Source of the DNA: DASPKO01 sp035628055
Lineage (GTDB): Bacteria > Planctomycetota > Phycisphaerae > Phycisphaerales > UBA1924
Length of the DNA: 7,298 nucleotides
Reading direction: 5' to 3'
Assembly (NCBI GenBank): GCA_035628055.1
Contig: DASPKO010000205.1
Coordinates: 1 to 7,298, forward strand
In this document: in pieces, positions 1 to 6,793 of the stretch
How the letters are laid out: every line of letters starts with the position of its first letter
How positions within the stretch are numbered: the stretch's first letter is position 1
Position numbers and translations under genes: made by a program
The notes under the pieces: model-generated
What the model saw: the letters and a program-made list of their open reading frames with translations, nothing else
Told to the model about the DNA's origin: nothing
Databases searched by the model: none

Positions 1-1166
1 ATCTCCTCCCCCCGGCACAGCACCGCGGCCCGCTCGCAGATGTTCTGAAGTTCCCGCACATTGCCGGGCCAGGAGTAGGCCATCATCGCGTCGAGCGCCC
101 CCGGCTCCAACCGCTTGACGGGCCGGCCCTCGCGCGCCCCCACCAGGCCCACGAACGCTTCCGCGAGCGCGGGCACGTCCTCGAGGCGGTCGCGCAGGGG
201 CGGCAGATGGATCGGCAGGACATTGAGCCGGAAGAACAGGTCCTGGCGGAACTCCCCGCGCGCCACCGTCTGCGGGAGGTTCCGGTTGCTCGTGGCGATC
301 ACGCGCACGTCCACGCCGATCGAGAGGCTCGAGCCCACGCGCTCCAGCGTGCGCTCCTGGAGCACGCGCAGCAGCTTGGCCTGCACGCGCGTGCTCACCT
401 CGCTGATCTCGTCGAGCAGGAGCGTGCCCCGGTCCGCCAGCTCGAAGCGGCCCTTGCGGAGCTTCTCCGCCCCGGTGAAGGCACCCTTCTCGTGCCCGAA
501 GAGCTCGCTCTCCAGGAGCGACTCGCTCAGGGCGGCGCAGTTGACGGCCAGGAAGACCTCGGCGCTCCGCGGGCTCAGCTCGTGCACCGCCCGCGCCACC
601 ACCTCCTTGCCGGTGCCGCTCTCCCCATACACCAGCACGGTCCCGTGCGACTCGGCCACCGCCAGCACCTGCTCCTTCACGCGCCGCATCACCGGCGAGT
701 CGCCGATGAGCCGGTCCAGGCCCCGGCACCCCGGGGCGCTCCCCGCGGCCCCGATCCCCTCCGCCGCCGAGCTGCGGCGCAGCACCGCGTTCTCGCGCGT
801 GAGCCGCCCGTGCTCGATCGCCCGCTTCACCGCGATGACCAGGGCGTCGCCCTCGAAGGGCTTGGTGAGATAGTCGAACGCGCCGAGCTTGATGGCCTTG
901 ACGGCGGTGTCGACGGCCCCGAAGGCCGTCATCATCACCACCGGCAGGTCCTCGTCCAGGGCACGCACCTGCTCGAGGAGCTCGATGCCATCCAGACCCG
1001 GCATCTTCTGGTCGGTCACGACCGCGTCGGGACGACGCCGCGCGATCATGTCGAGCGCCGCCCGCCCGTCGCCCGCCCCGAGCACCGTGAACCCGGCCCG
1101 CTGGAGCGTGGCCGCCACGCTGTCGCGCATCAGTTCCTTGTCGTCGACCACGAGGACGGTGCTCAT
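1..1166 (-). CDS. Sigma-54-dependent NtrC-family response regulator, C-terminus cut off by the window edge
   Basis: This is a two-component response regulator that activates transcription by sigma-54 RNA polymerase; 388 codons are visible. The receiver domain covers residues 1-115, with acidic pair D8/D9, phospho-acceptor D52 (in TDQKMP), T80 and K102 (in TKPF). The AAA+ domain covers about 150-388, with Walker A GESGTGKE at 181-188, the sigma-54 contact loop GAFTGA at 228-233, Walker B TLLLDEI at 248-254, and WPGNVREL at 366-373. All key residues are intact, so it should be a working ATPase. The Fis-type helix-turn-helix expected after the AAA+ domain lies beyond position 1. The start at 1166 is supported by an AAGGAA ribosome-binding site (1180-1175, 8 nt spacer) and by an ATGA overlap with the kinase gene, its probable partner. 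Context beside a FlgN-like gene suggests a FleR/FlrC/FlgR-like flagellar role; the family is certain, the regulon is inferred. Confidence 0.97.
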   Translation of the reverse strand, partial: MSTVLVVDDKELMRDSVAATLQRAGFTVLGAGDGRAALDMIARRRPDAVVTDQKMPGLDGIELLEQVRALDEDLPVVMMTAFGAVDTAVKAIKLGAFDYLTKPFEGDALVIAVKRAIEHGRLTRENAVLRRSSAAEGIGAAGSAPGCRGLDRLIGDSPVMRRVKEQVLAVAESHGTVLVYGESGTGKEVVARAVHELSPRSAEVFLAVNCAALSESLLESELFGHEKGAFTGAEKLRKGRFELADRGTLLLDEISEVSTRVQAKLLRVLQERTLERVGSSLSIGVDVRVIATSNRNLPQTVARGEFRQDLFFRLNVLPIHLPPLRDRLEDVPALAEAFVGLVGAREGRPVKRLEPGALDAMMAYSWPGNVRELQNICERAAVLCRGEE

Positions 1167-2173
1167 GTCAGTGCTTCCTTGCGGCGTTGGGAAAGGGCGG
1201 CGCGGCGTCCGTGCGCCTGCCCGCGCGCCCCGGATCGGGGCGGTGCCGGCGTTTCCGATGGCGGGTGCGGGGGCAGCTCGATCTCCACGAGCGCCCCCCG
1301 CTGCTGGTTCTCGACCACCACCCGCCCCCCGTGCGCCTCGACGATGCGGTGCACGATCGCCAGGCCCAGGCCGGTGCCCGTTGCCCGGGTGGTGAAGAAA
1401 GGATTGAACATGCGCGCCAGGACGTCGGGGGCCAGGCCGGGCCCGGTGTCGGCGACCCCGATGTACGCCGTGCCCGCCCCCCGGTCACGCCCCGCCGGGC
1501 GTGTCCCCCAGCGGATCGTCAGGCGGGGCTCCGGGCCCGGGTCCTGCTCCATCGCCTCCGCGGCGTTGCGCACGAGATTGACCAGGGCGCGGTGCAGCAG
1601 CCCGGCGTCGGCGGGCGCGCTCGCCGCGGGGTCGCCCTCGAACACGACGCCCGGGACGTGGCCACGCCCCGCGAGCGCCTCCTCGGCCGCGGCCCGGGCG
1701 AGCTCGCCCAGGCGGACCGGCGCCAGCACGGCGCGCGTCTCGCGCGCAAAGGCGAGAACGTCGCCCACGACCGCGTCGAGACCGCGCACGCTCGCGAGGA
1801 TCTTGCCGGCCGCCTCGCGGTCACGGGGACGGTCCGCCAGGTCGTGCTCGAGCAGGCCCGCGTAGAGGCGGATCGCGCCCAGGGGGTTGCGGACCTCGTG
1901 GGCGATTCCCGCCGCCATCTCGCCGAGGGCCGCGAGGCGGCGCGAGCGCTCCAGCTCCGCGCCCGCCGCCACCAGTTCCTCCTGCAGGCGGGCGACCTGG
2001 GCCCGCAGGGCCTCGTGCGACGCGTGCAGGCGCGCGGTGACGTCGTTGAACGCCGCGAGCAGCTCGGGCAGCTCCTCGGGGCGCAGCGACCCCGCCCCGT
2101 CCGGAGCGGGCCGCGGACCTGGCTCGGCGTGAAGAGTGTCGGGGGTCATGCGCTGGGATCGGGCAGTGCTCAT
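1163..2173 (-). CDS. Soluble sensor histidine kinase without a recognisable sensor domain, partner of the downstream NtrC-type regulator
   Basis: This 336-aa histidine autokinase should phosphorylate the receiver encoded immediately downstream. Residues 35-80 are charged and heptad-like, probably a dimerising coiled coil. The HisKA helix has the H-box GEMAAGIAHEVRNP with phospho-acceptor H92. The ATPase domain shows the N-box around N199-N203, G1 DTGPG at 242-246, the FFTT segment at 259-262 and G2 GTGLGLA at 266-272. No transmembrane segment, signal peptide, PAS or GAF domain is visible in the roughly 80 residues before HisKA, so it is probably cytoplasmic and takes its input from a partner protein. 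The last 33 or so residues are a Pro/Arg/Ala-rich basic tail. The ATG at 2173 overlaps the FlgN-like gene by ATGA and its own TGA overlaps the regulator start. No clear ribosome-binding site precedes it, so coupled translation is likely. Met9 is the alternative start. The kinase call is certain; the flagellar role (FleS/FlrB/FlgS-like) is inferred from neighbours. Confidence 0.95.
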   Translation of the reverse strand: MSTARSQRMTPDTLHAEPGPRPAPDGAGSLRPEELPELLAAFNDVTARLHASHEALRAQVARLQEELVAAGAELERSRRLAALGEMAAGIAHEVRNPLGAIRLYAGLLEHDLADRPRDREAAGKILASVRGLDAVVGDVLAFARETRAVLAPVRLGELARAAAEEALAGRGHVPGVVFEGDPAASAPADAGLLHRALVNLVRNAAEAMEQDPGPEPRLTIRWGTRPAGRDRGAGTAYIGVADTGPGLAPDVLARMFNPFFTTRATGTGLGLAIVHRIVEAHGGRVVVENQQRGALVEIELPPHPPSETPAPPRSGARGQAHGRRAALSQRRKEALT

Positions 2174-2652
2174 GCCAGGTCACGCGGGGCCTGGTCACGG
2201 GAGCGGGCCTCGTAAGCCGCCAGCGCGCCCCGCCCGCGTCCCACCGCCGACAGCTCCGCGGCGAGCCCGGACCGTCGCTCCTCCAGCAGGACCCGGTCGG
2301 TCTGGTCGGACTTGGCCACCAGGCCGATGAGCTCGGCGACTTCCTCGGCGAGCCGCTCGACGCGGGCGCGGCGCTCGGAGGGGAGTTGTGAGGCGTAGGC
2401 GGCCCAGCCGCGGCCGAACGGCTCGGCCTGTCGCGACAGGTCAGCCAGGCGGTCCACCACCACCTGCCGCTCCGCCAGCAGCGCCAGCAGGCCGTCGGTC
2501 TGGTTCTGGTCGATCAGACCGCGCTGCCGCCGGGCCAGCTCCCGGAGCTCGCCCGCGGCCTGGCGCTGCTCGGCGAGCAGGCGCTCGAGGCGCGGGCCCC
2601 ACACGGCCGGGTCTTCCCAGGGGCCCCCGGGCCCCGCGCTGGTGCTGGTCAT
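2170..2652 (-). CDS. FlgN-like flagellar export chaperone
   Basis: This is a small, nearly all-helical protein of 160 aa, close to the usual FlgN length. Residues 20-76 match the FlgN pattern: a helix (LERLLAEQRQAAGELRELAR), then QRGLIDQNQTDGLLALLAERQ around 43-63, where FlgN proteins have a Q-x-x-L-I-x-x-x-x-T/D-x-L-L-x-L-L-x-x-x-Q signature, then DRLADLSRQAEP. Further charged helices follow to about 135. FlgN proteins bind the C-termini of the hook-filament junction proteins FlgK and FlgL in the cytoplasm and deliver them to the flagellar export apparatus. The start at 2652 is chosen because GGAGG lies 4 nt upstream (2661-2657) and the ATG overlaps the TPR gene stop by ATGA. The frame is open further upstream to 2844, but that part is Pro/Arg/Gly-rich out-of-frame translation of the TPR gene. 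The call rests on pattern and context; a short coiled-coil protein can mimic FlgN. Confidence 0.75.
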   Translation of the reverse strand: MTSTSAGPGGPWEDPAVWGPRLERLLAEQRQAAGELRELARRQRGLIDQNQTDGLLALLAERQVVVDRLADLSRQAEPFGRGWAAYASQLPSERRARVERLAEEVAELIGLVAKSDQTDRVLLEERRSGLAAELSAVGRGRGALAAYEARSRDQAPRDLA

Positions 2653-5171
2653 GGAGCCTCCGTGTCCGCCGAGGCGGTGGTGCCGGCCGGGGCGGTCGCC
2701 TGCTGTTCCAGCGCGATGCTCGATTCCAGCCACTGCTCCCAATGCGCCCGCGACATGGGAAGGTCGGGCGACTCCCAGACGCTCTCGGGGAGCTTGGCCA
2801 GGAGCGACCGGGCCCGCTCGTGAGCGGCGCGGGCCTGGGCCCACTCGCCCTGCTTCACGTGCGCACTGACGATCTGCACCGCCGCGACCAGCGCCGCCGG
2901 GTCGTGCGCGTACCGCCGGCGCGCGGCGTCGTAGGCCTCGATCGCTTCCGCGTAGCGTCCCTGGTCAAAGGCGCAATCGCCCACGAAGAAGCTGGCGTTG
3001 CGCAGCTGCGCCGCTTCCAGGGCGCTCAGCGGCCCCTGCCTGGCGGTGTACTCGTCCCGGGCGCGCCGATATCCCTTCCCGGCTTCCTCGAGGTGCAGCG
3101 CGACCTCGGCCTCCAGGGCCAGCCGGTCCTCGCGGGGCAGCGCCCCCTCGAGGGCCGGCCGGGCGGCCCGGGCGGCCAGCCGGTGACACTCCGCCAGGTC
3201 GTAGACGACCTGCGCGTGATGGGCCATCTCCGGATACCGCGCGAGCGCTTCAGAGAAGCGCCGGATGGCCTCCGGGTACCGGCCCGCGACGAGGTAGACC
3301 CGGCCCAGCTCGACGAGCGCGACGCCGAACTCCGCCGCTTCGGGGGCCAGCCGCCCGCCCTCGACCACCAGGAGCAGCAGCCGCTCGGCATCGGCGTCGT
3401 TCGCGGGGTCCGTGTCGTGCAGATAGGCGCGCGCCAGCGGGACGATGCTCCGGTCGGCCCACGGCCCCGACGCCGCCCCAAGCGCGGCGCGGGGCTGCCC
3501 GCGCAGCACCGCCTCGAACTGCTGGGCCGCCTCGGCGGGTCTGCCCCGCGCCAGGAGTACCACCCCCAGGCGGAACGCGGCCTCGGCGCGCCGAGGATCC
3601 TCCTGGGTCGCCCCGGCCAGGTACCCGGTCAGGGCCGCCTGCGCCGCCTCGAAATCCCCGGCGCGCTCGAAGCACTCGGCGCTCGCCCAGGCCGCGATCG
3701 AGAAGTCCTCCGAGGATCCGCCCGCCTGACGCTGCGCCAGCCGGGTGTAGCTCTCCCCCGCGCGGCGAAGCAGACCATCGATCTCGGCCTTGAGCTCGGG
3801 AGCGAGGCGCTCCTGCCACCCCGCCGCCGGGTCCTTCTGGGCGGCCTCCTCGAGCAGACGCTCGGCGCGGCGCCGCTGCCCATCGGCCAGCACGCGCAGA
3901 ACCTCGGGCGGGACGTCGTGCTGCGGGTACAGGCGTTCGGCCAGGCCCGCGTACCCCAGCGCCGCGGGCGCGGTGCCCGAGGCCGTGCGGGCCTGGGCCA
4001 GCGCGAGCAGGCTGGCCGCGACGGCCTCGCGCGGGAGCTCCGGCGACTCCCCGCGCGTGGCGATCTCGTCGGCGACCTCGGCGAGCAGCTCGATGGCGGC
4101 GTGGTCGTCCCCGAGCAGGGCGGTGACGCGGCCCAGGCCCAGCAGCGCGGCCAGGCGCCACGGGGTCGCGGCGGAGGTCTCGACCAGCGCGGAGTACGCG
4201 TCGCGCGCCGCCGCGAGCTCCCCCCGCTTCTCCGCCACCATCGCGAGCAGGATGCCCGCCTCGGCCCGCGGCGCGCTCTCCGCGGCCGAGAGCCCCAGGG
4301 CGGTCTGGAGGTGCTTGGCGGCGAGCCCGTCCTGATCCGTCGCGAGATAGCCGCGCCCGAGCAGCAGGTGCAGCGCCGCGCGGTCGCCGGCCTCGATCGC
4401 CGGAGCCTGGAGCTCGCGGAGCAGCCGCGAGATCGCCGCGTCGGTCTCCCCGGACCGGAGCTGGAGCTCGGCCTGCTTGCCGACCCCCCACGCCCGGTCG
4501 CTCGCGGTCAGCCCCGGCTCATCCGGCCAGCGGCGCAGCCACGCGATCGCCAGCGAGCGGTCTTCCGCGGCCCGGGCCTGGAGCCCGCGCGCGATGATCT
4601 CGCGCACGATCGACCGCCGCGCCTCGGCCTGGGCCGGGTCCAGGGCCCGCACCAGCTCGTCGGCCCCGCGCAGGTCTCCCCGCACCAGCGCGCACCGGGC
4701 CATCCGCTCGCGCTCCGGGGGCAGCAGGGTGCCCCCGAGTTTCTCCAGCGCCCGCAGTTCGTCGGCGATCGTCTTACAGACCTCGACGCTCGGGTACTCC
4801 CGGGCGGCCCGCTGCCACGTGGCCTCCGCGATGAGACGGTGCGCCGCGATCTCGCGCCCCGCGCCCAGTTCCGGCGAGCCAAAGAGGGGGCGAACCTGCG
4901 CCTCGAGAACCTGCAGCGCCCCGGCATGCTTGCCCGCCTCGACGAGCAGCCTGGCCTGCTCGAGCGGCGCGGCCAGGTCGTCGGCCGGCCTGCGGTTCAG
5001 AACCGCGACGACGCCGCCGGCGAGGAGGCCCGCCCCGAGCAGCAGACCCGCGGGCCCGAGCAGCACGCGCCGGCTGGGCGGCGTGGGTGCGGGGGCTCCG
5101 GCCTCGGCCCGCTCGGCCCGCTCGGCCGGACGCTGAGTTGCGCTTCGTCCCTGTTCACCCACGCGCGGCAT
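2649..5171 (-). CDS. Large membrane-anchored tetratricopeptide-repeat protein
   Basis: This 840-aa protein has a 35-residue Pro/Ala/Arg/Glu-rich N-terminus and one hydrophobic segment at about 36-58, followed by a long helical TPR array. TPR-like units are clearest around residues 265-293, 303-331, 338-366, 491-519, 529-557, 613-645 and 724-755; the last three carry classic cores such as GRPAEAAQQFEAVL, GRYPEAIRRFSEAL and GRYAEAIEAYDAA. The C-terminus ends in a Thr/Ala-rich tail. TPR arrays are protein-binding scaffolds, and no catalytic domain is visible. Arginine pairs flank both ends of the hydrophobic segment, so topology is unclear: an N-terminal anchor with the TPR domain in the periplasm is one reading. 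The ribosome-binding site before 5171 is weak (GGACGG further out, AGG abutting the ATG). A 124-nt gap without a recognisable gene separates it from the lipoprotein gene. Its stop overlaps the FlgN-like start by ATGA, which suggests a shared process. Exact function is unknown. Confidence 0.93.
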   Translation of the reverse strand: MPRVGEQGRSATQRPAERAERAEAGAPAPTPPSRRVLLGPAGLLLGAGLLAGGVVAVLNRRPADDLAAPLEQARLLVEAGKHAGALQVLEAQVRPLFGSPELGAGREIAAHRLIAEATWQRAAREYPSVEVCKTIADELRALEKLGGTLLPPERERMARCALVRGDLRGADELVRALDPAQAEARRSIVREIIARGLQARAAEDRSLAIAWLRRWPDEPGLTASDRAWGVGKQAELQLRSGETDAAISRLLRELQAPAIEAGDRAALHLLLGRGYLATDQDGLAAKHLQTALGLSAAESAPRAEAGILLAMVAEKRGELAAARDAYSALVETSAATPWRLAALLGLGRVTALLGDDHAAIELLAEVADEIATRGESPELPREAVAASLLALAQARTASGTAPAALGYAGLAERLYPQHDVPPEVLRVLADGQRRRAERLLEEAAQKDPAAGWQERLAPELKAEIDGLLRRAGESYTRLAQRQAGGSSEDFSIAAWASAECFERAGDFEAAQAALTGYLAGATQEDPRRAEAAFRLGVVLLARGRPAEAAQQFEAVLRGQPRAALGAASGPWADRSIVPLARAYLHDTDPANDADAERLLLLVVEGGRLAPEAAEFGVALVELGRVYLVAGRYPEAIRRFSEALARYPEMAHHAQVVYDLAECHRLAARAARPALEGALPREDRLALEAEVALHLEEAGKGYRRARDEYTARQGPLSALEAAQLRNASFFVGDCAFDQGRYAEAIEAYDAARRRYAHDPAALVAAVQIVSAHVKQGEWAQARAAHERARSLLAKLPESVWESPDLPMSRAHWEQWLESSIALEQQATAPAGTTASADTEAP
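5103..5127. repeat. Short in-frame tandem repeat, 9-nt unit CTCGGCCCG, about 2.8 copies
   Basis: The 9-nt unit begins at 5103, 5112 and 5121, with the last copy incomplete. On the minus strand it encodes repeated Ala-Glu-Arg triplets (AERAERAEA) at about residues 16-24 of the TPR protein, just before its membrane segment. Because the unit length is a multiple of three, copy-number changes would alter the N-terminal tail without breaking the frame. Confidence 0.75.
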
Positions 5172-5295
5172 CCTGGCGCACCGTCCGGGGCGGGCATCCT
5201 GCCCACCGCGTCTGGCCGTGGCCGGGTGGAGTATCGGGCGGGACGCGGCACGGGCTCCAGCGGCCCGCGCAGTTCCTGCTGGTCGCGCCGCGCGA

Positions 5296-6159
5296 TTATC
5301 GCTCGACCACGCGCGCCACCGAGAGCGCGCGCGTCAGCGCTCCCAGGTCGAAGGCGTCGCGGCTGATGCGCGCCGCGTTCCCCTCGGGCCTGGCCAGCGA
5401 CAGCCGCAGGTCCGTCCCCGTGACCGGGATCGAGGCCGCAACCAGCCGGGGCAGGCGCGGCCCGCCCCCCCCGATGCCGCGAATCGGCAGGTGCTGGTAC
5501 CCCTCGAGATCAGCGACGACCGTGAGCCGGCCGTCGGGGCCGTAGAGCTCGATCTTGCGCGGCTCGAGGGAGTCCGGGTCGGCCCAGACGCGCTGCAGAC
5601 CCCCCGCCTCCGTGCGCGAGCTCAGGCCCAGCAACCGCCCATCGCTCGACCATTGCGTCCGCCCCTCGTCGGGGAGGGTGACGATGCCCAGGAGTCGGAC
5701 GATCTCGCGCGGGTGGAGCCCGAGCCCGGCCTGGGCCGACTCGCGCGCCGCCGTCGACGCCGACCACACGGTCGCGGTGTTCTCCTCGAGCAGGTCGATC
5801 CACCAGTAGCGCTGGCCGTCGCCGCCGAGCCAGAAGACGCGCTTGCCGGCCTTGCTCAGGCTCAGGGCCAGGTGATCGGGAACGACGACCTGGAGCACCC
5901 CCTCGCCCTGCTCATGGTGGCGCTGGCCCTCCTCGTCCAGGTAGGTCACCTGCATCACCACGGGGGAGAAGACCTTCGAGAGCAGGGGCAGCCGCTCGTT
6001 GTAGCGAGCCGCCACCGTGGCGTACTCCGGCGCCGGACCGCGCGCGACCGGGGGCCCGTCGGCCGGAGGCGCGGTGCCGCAGGCCGCGAGCTGCCAGAAA
6101 GCAAGCGCGACCAGCGCCCGCCGCAGCAGGCGGCGGAGCCGGGGGGGCCGCCCGGTCAT
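5296..6159 (-). CDS. Predicted lipoprotein of unknown function
   Basis: This 287-aa exported protein starts with an Arg-rich n-region (residues 4-14) and a hydrophobic stretch LVALAFWQLAAC, giving a lipobox LAAC with the lipidated cysteine at 27, so it should be anchored in a membrane by signal peptidase II processing. A Pro/Ala linker (28-45) follows. The mature domain (about 46-287) is rich in alternating beta-type segments: an early YNERLPLLSKVFSPVVMQV stretch, then HEQGEGVLQVVVPDHLALSL, FWLGGDGQRYWWIDL and IELYGPDGRLTVVADLEGY. This layout recalls the open beta-barrel of LolA/LolB-like lipid-carrier proteins, but that is fold-level inference from strand pattern. The start at 6159 is preferred over the longer open frame to 6783, whose extra 208 residues are low-complexity Arg/Gly/Ala out-of-frame translation. 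It has an AGGA site (6172-6169, 9 nt spacer), overlaps the preceding stop by ATGA, and puts the signal peptide at the N-terminus. Confidence 0.9.
   Translation of the reverse strand: MTGRPPRLRRLLRRALVALAFWQLAACGTAPPADGPPVARGPAPEYATVAARYNERLPLLSKVFSPVVMQVTYLDEEGQRHHEQGEGVLQVVVPDHLALSLSKAGKRVFWLGGDGQRYWWIDLLEENTATVWSASTAARESAQAGLGLHPREIVRLLGIVTLPDEGRTQWSSDGRLLGLSSRTEAGGLQRVWADPDSLEPRKIELYGPDGRLTVVADLEGYQHLPIRGIGGGGPRLPRLVAASIPVTGTDLRLSLARPEGNAARISRDAFDLGALTRALSVARVVER
5465..5472. repeat. Homopolymer of eight C/G inside the lipoprotein gene
   Basis: Eight consecutive C on the plus strand (G on the coding strand) encode part of the Gly-rich turn GIGGGGP around residues 228-234 of the lipoprotein. 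The frame is intact here. Such a tract can slip during replication or be misread in sequencing. Confidence 0.8.
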
Positions 6160-6719
6160 CGCACCGCGTCCTGGGCCACGCCCGGGCCGGGGTCGCGCCC
6201 GGCCTCTCCGGCGATGACCTGGCCCAGCTCCTCGGCCACTTGGGCGATGGTCGTGCTGGCCAGCCCGGGGTCCGGCACTCGGAACTCCGCGCCGTCGGCG
6301 CGGCGGCGCAGCAGCAGGGTCCCGTCGGCCTGGTCCTGGCACGAGCACAGCCGCCGGCGGACCAGGATGAGCGCCAGCACGTAGCGCAGCGCGGCCCGCT
6401 TGGGCTCCCCGCCCTCGGCGCCCGCGGGCTCGGCGAGCTGCTCGAAGAAGTCCATGAGCCCCGCGTCGTCGATCAGCAGGCGCGGGCGCCCGCCGGAGGC
6501 AGCCACCACTCCCCGCCAATAGCCCAGCACATGGCCCCGCGCCGCCGCGGCCTCCACGCTCCAGGCCGCCGCCGCGAAGTCCAGCCGCACGAGCTCGTCG
6601 GACCCCGGCGGCTCGACCAGGGCCGCCACGTACGCCGCCCCGGGCTCGAGCCGCTCCCGCGTCACGCAGCAGTGACCCGACGCACGCGGGATGGAAACTC
6701 CGCCCATGGCTCGCGACAT
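6156..6719 (-). CDS. Conserved hypothetical protein with an N-terminal Cys-Cys motif (planctomycete-type family)
   Basis: This 187-aa protein has no signal peptide or transmembrane segment and is presumably cytoplasmic. The N-terminus reads IPRASGHCCVTRERLEPGAAYVAAL: C17-C18 sit in a short loop before beta-type segments, as in a treble-clef or zinc-knuckle start, but a matching second metal pair is not obvious (C125 and C127, in LCSCQ, are candidates). A central segment DDAGLMDFFEQL (84-95) and a hydrophobic helix ALRYVLALILVRRRL (110-124) follow, then VPDPGLASTTIAQVAEELGQVI (148-169). From memory this block order recurs in unannotated planctomycete proteins; I cannot confirm it here and know no function. 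Met1 at 6719 or Met5 at 6707 could be the start, and neither has a strong ribosome-binding site. Its TGA overlaps the lipoprotein ATG, so the two are probably co-translated. The frame contrasts clearly with the low-complexity translations in other frames. Confidence 0.85.
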   Translation of the reverse strand: MSRAMGGVSIPRASGHCCVTRERLEPGAAYVAALVEPPGSDELVRLDFAAAAWSVEAAAARGHVLGYWRGVVAASGGRPRLLIDDAGLMDFFEQLAEPAGAEGGEPKRAALRYVLALILVRRRLCSCQDQADGTLLLRRRADGAEFRVPDPGLASTTIAQVAEELGQVIAGEAGRDPGPGVAQDAVR

Positions 6720-6748
6720 GCGGCGAGTCTATGGCTCTCACTTCCGGC

Positions 6749-6770
6749 CGGGGCGCGCCCCGCGGGCGCG
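6749..6770. repeat. Overlapping palindrome and stem-loop in the gap between two genes
   Basis: Positions 6749-6762 form a perfect 14-nt palindrome centred on GGCGCGCC. An alternative hairpin pairs CGCGCCC (6754-6760) with GGGCGCG (6764-6770) around a 3-nt loop. It lies in the 74-nt gap after the zinc-ribbon gene stop and before the 187-aa gene. There is no T-run beyond it on the minus strand, so it is not a classic intrinsic terminator. It could attenuate, stabilise an mRNA end, or be chance in very GC-rich DNA. Confidence 0.35.
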
Positions 6771-6793
6771 ACCGAGCGCTCAACCCGGCGCGC

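Noticed and set aside
207..1865. A 552-codon open frame on the plus strand, antisense to the regulator and kinase
   Set aside because: The minus strand encodes two textbook families with every catalytic motif intact; the plus-strand translation is His/Arg/Leu-rich with no recognisable fold.
2653..2844. N-terminal extension of the FlgN-like frame
   Set aside because: The extension lies inside the TPR coding region with out-of-frame composition, and a GGAGG site plus ATGA overlap support the start at 2652.
5231..5238. CCCGATAC on the minus strand, resembling the -10 element of a flagellar sigma-28 promoter (GCCGATAA), upstream of the TPR gene
   Set aside because: No TAAA-type -35 element lies at the right spacing, and the match is partial.
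2388..5366. A 992-codon open frame on the plus strand, antisense to the TPR gene
   Set aside because: It translates to low-complexity Arg/Gly/Leu/Pro sequence with no domain. Long antisense frames are expected where the coding strand has extreme GC at third positions. The minus strand gives a coherent TPR protein.
6337..6351. TGGCACGAGCACAGC, starting like a sigma-54 -24 element
   Set aside because: The -12 element TTGC is absent and the site lies inside a coding region on the wrong strand for the cluster.
5218..6384. A 388-codon plus-strand open frame opposite the lipoprotein
   Set aside because: Low-complexity shadow translation; the opposite strand has a signal peptide, lipobox and coupled start.
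6160..6783. N-terminal extension of the lipoprotein frame to an ATG at 6783
   Set aside because: The extra 208 residues are Arg/Gly/Ala-rich, overlap a better gene in another frame, and would bury the signal peptide inside the protein.
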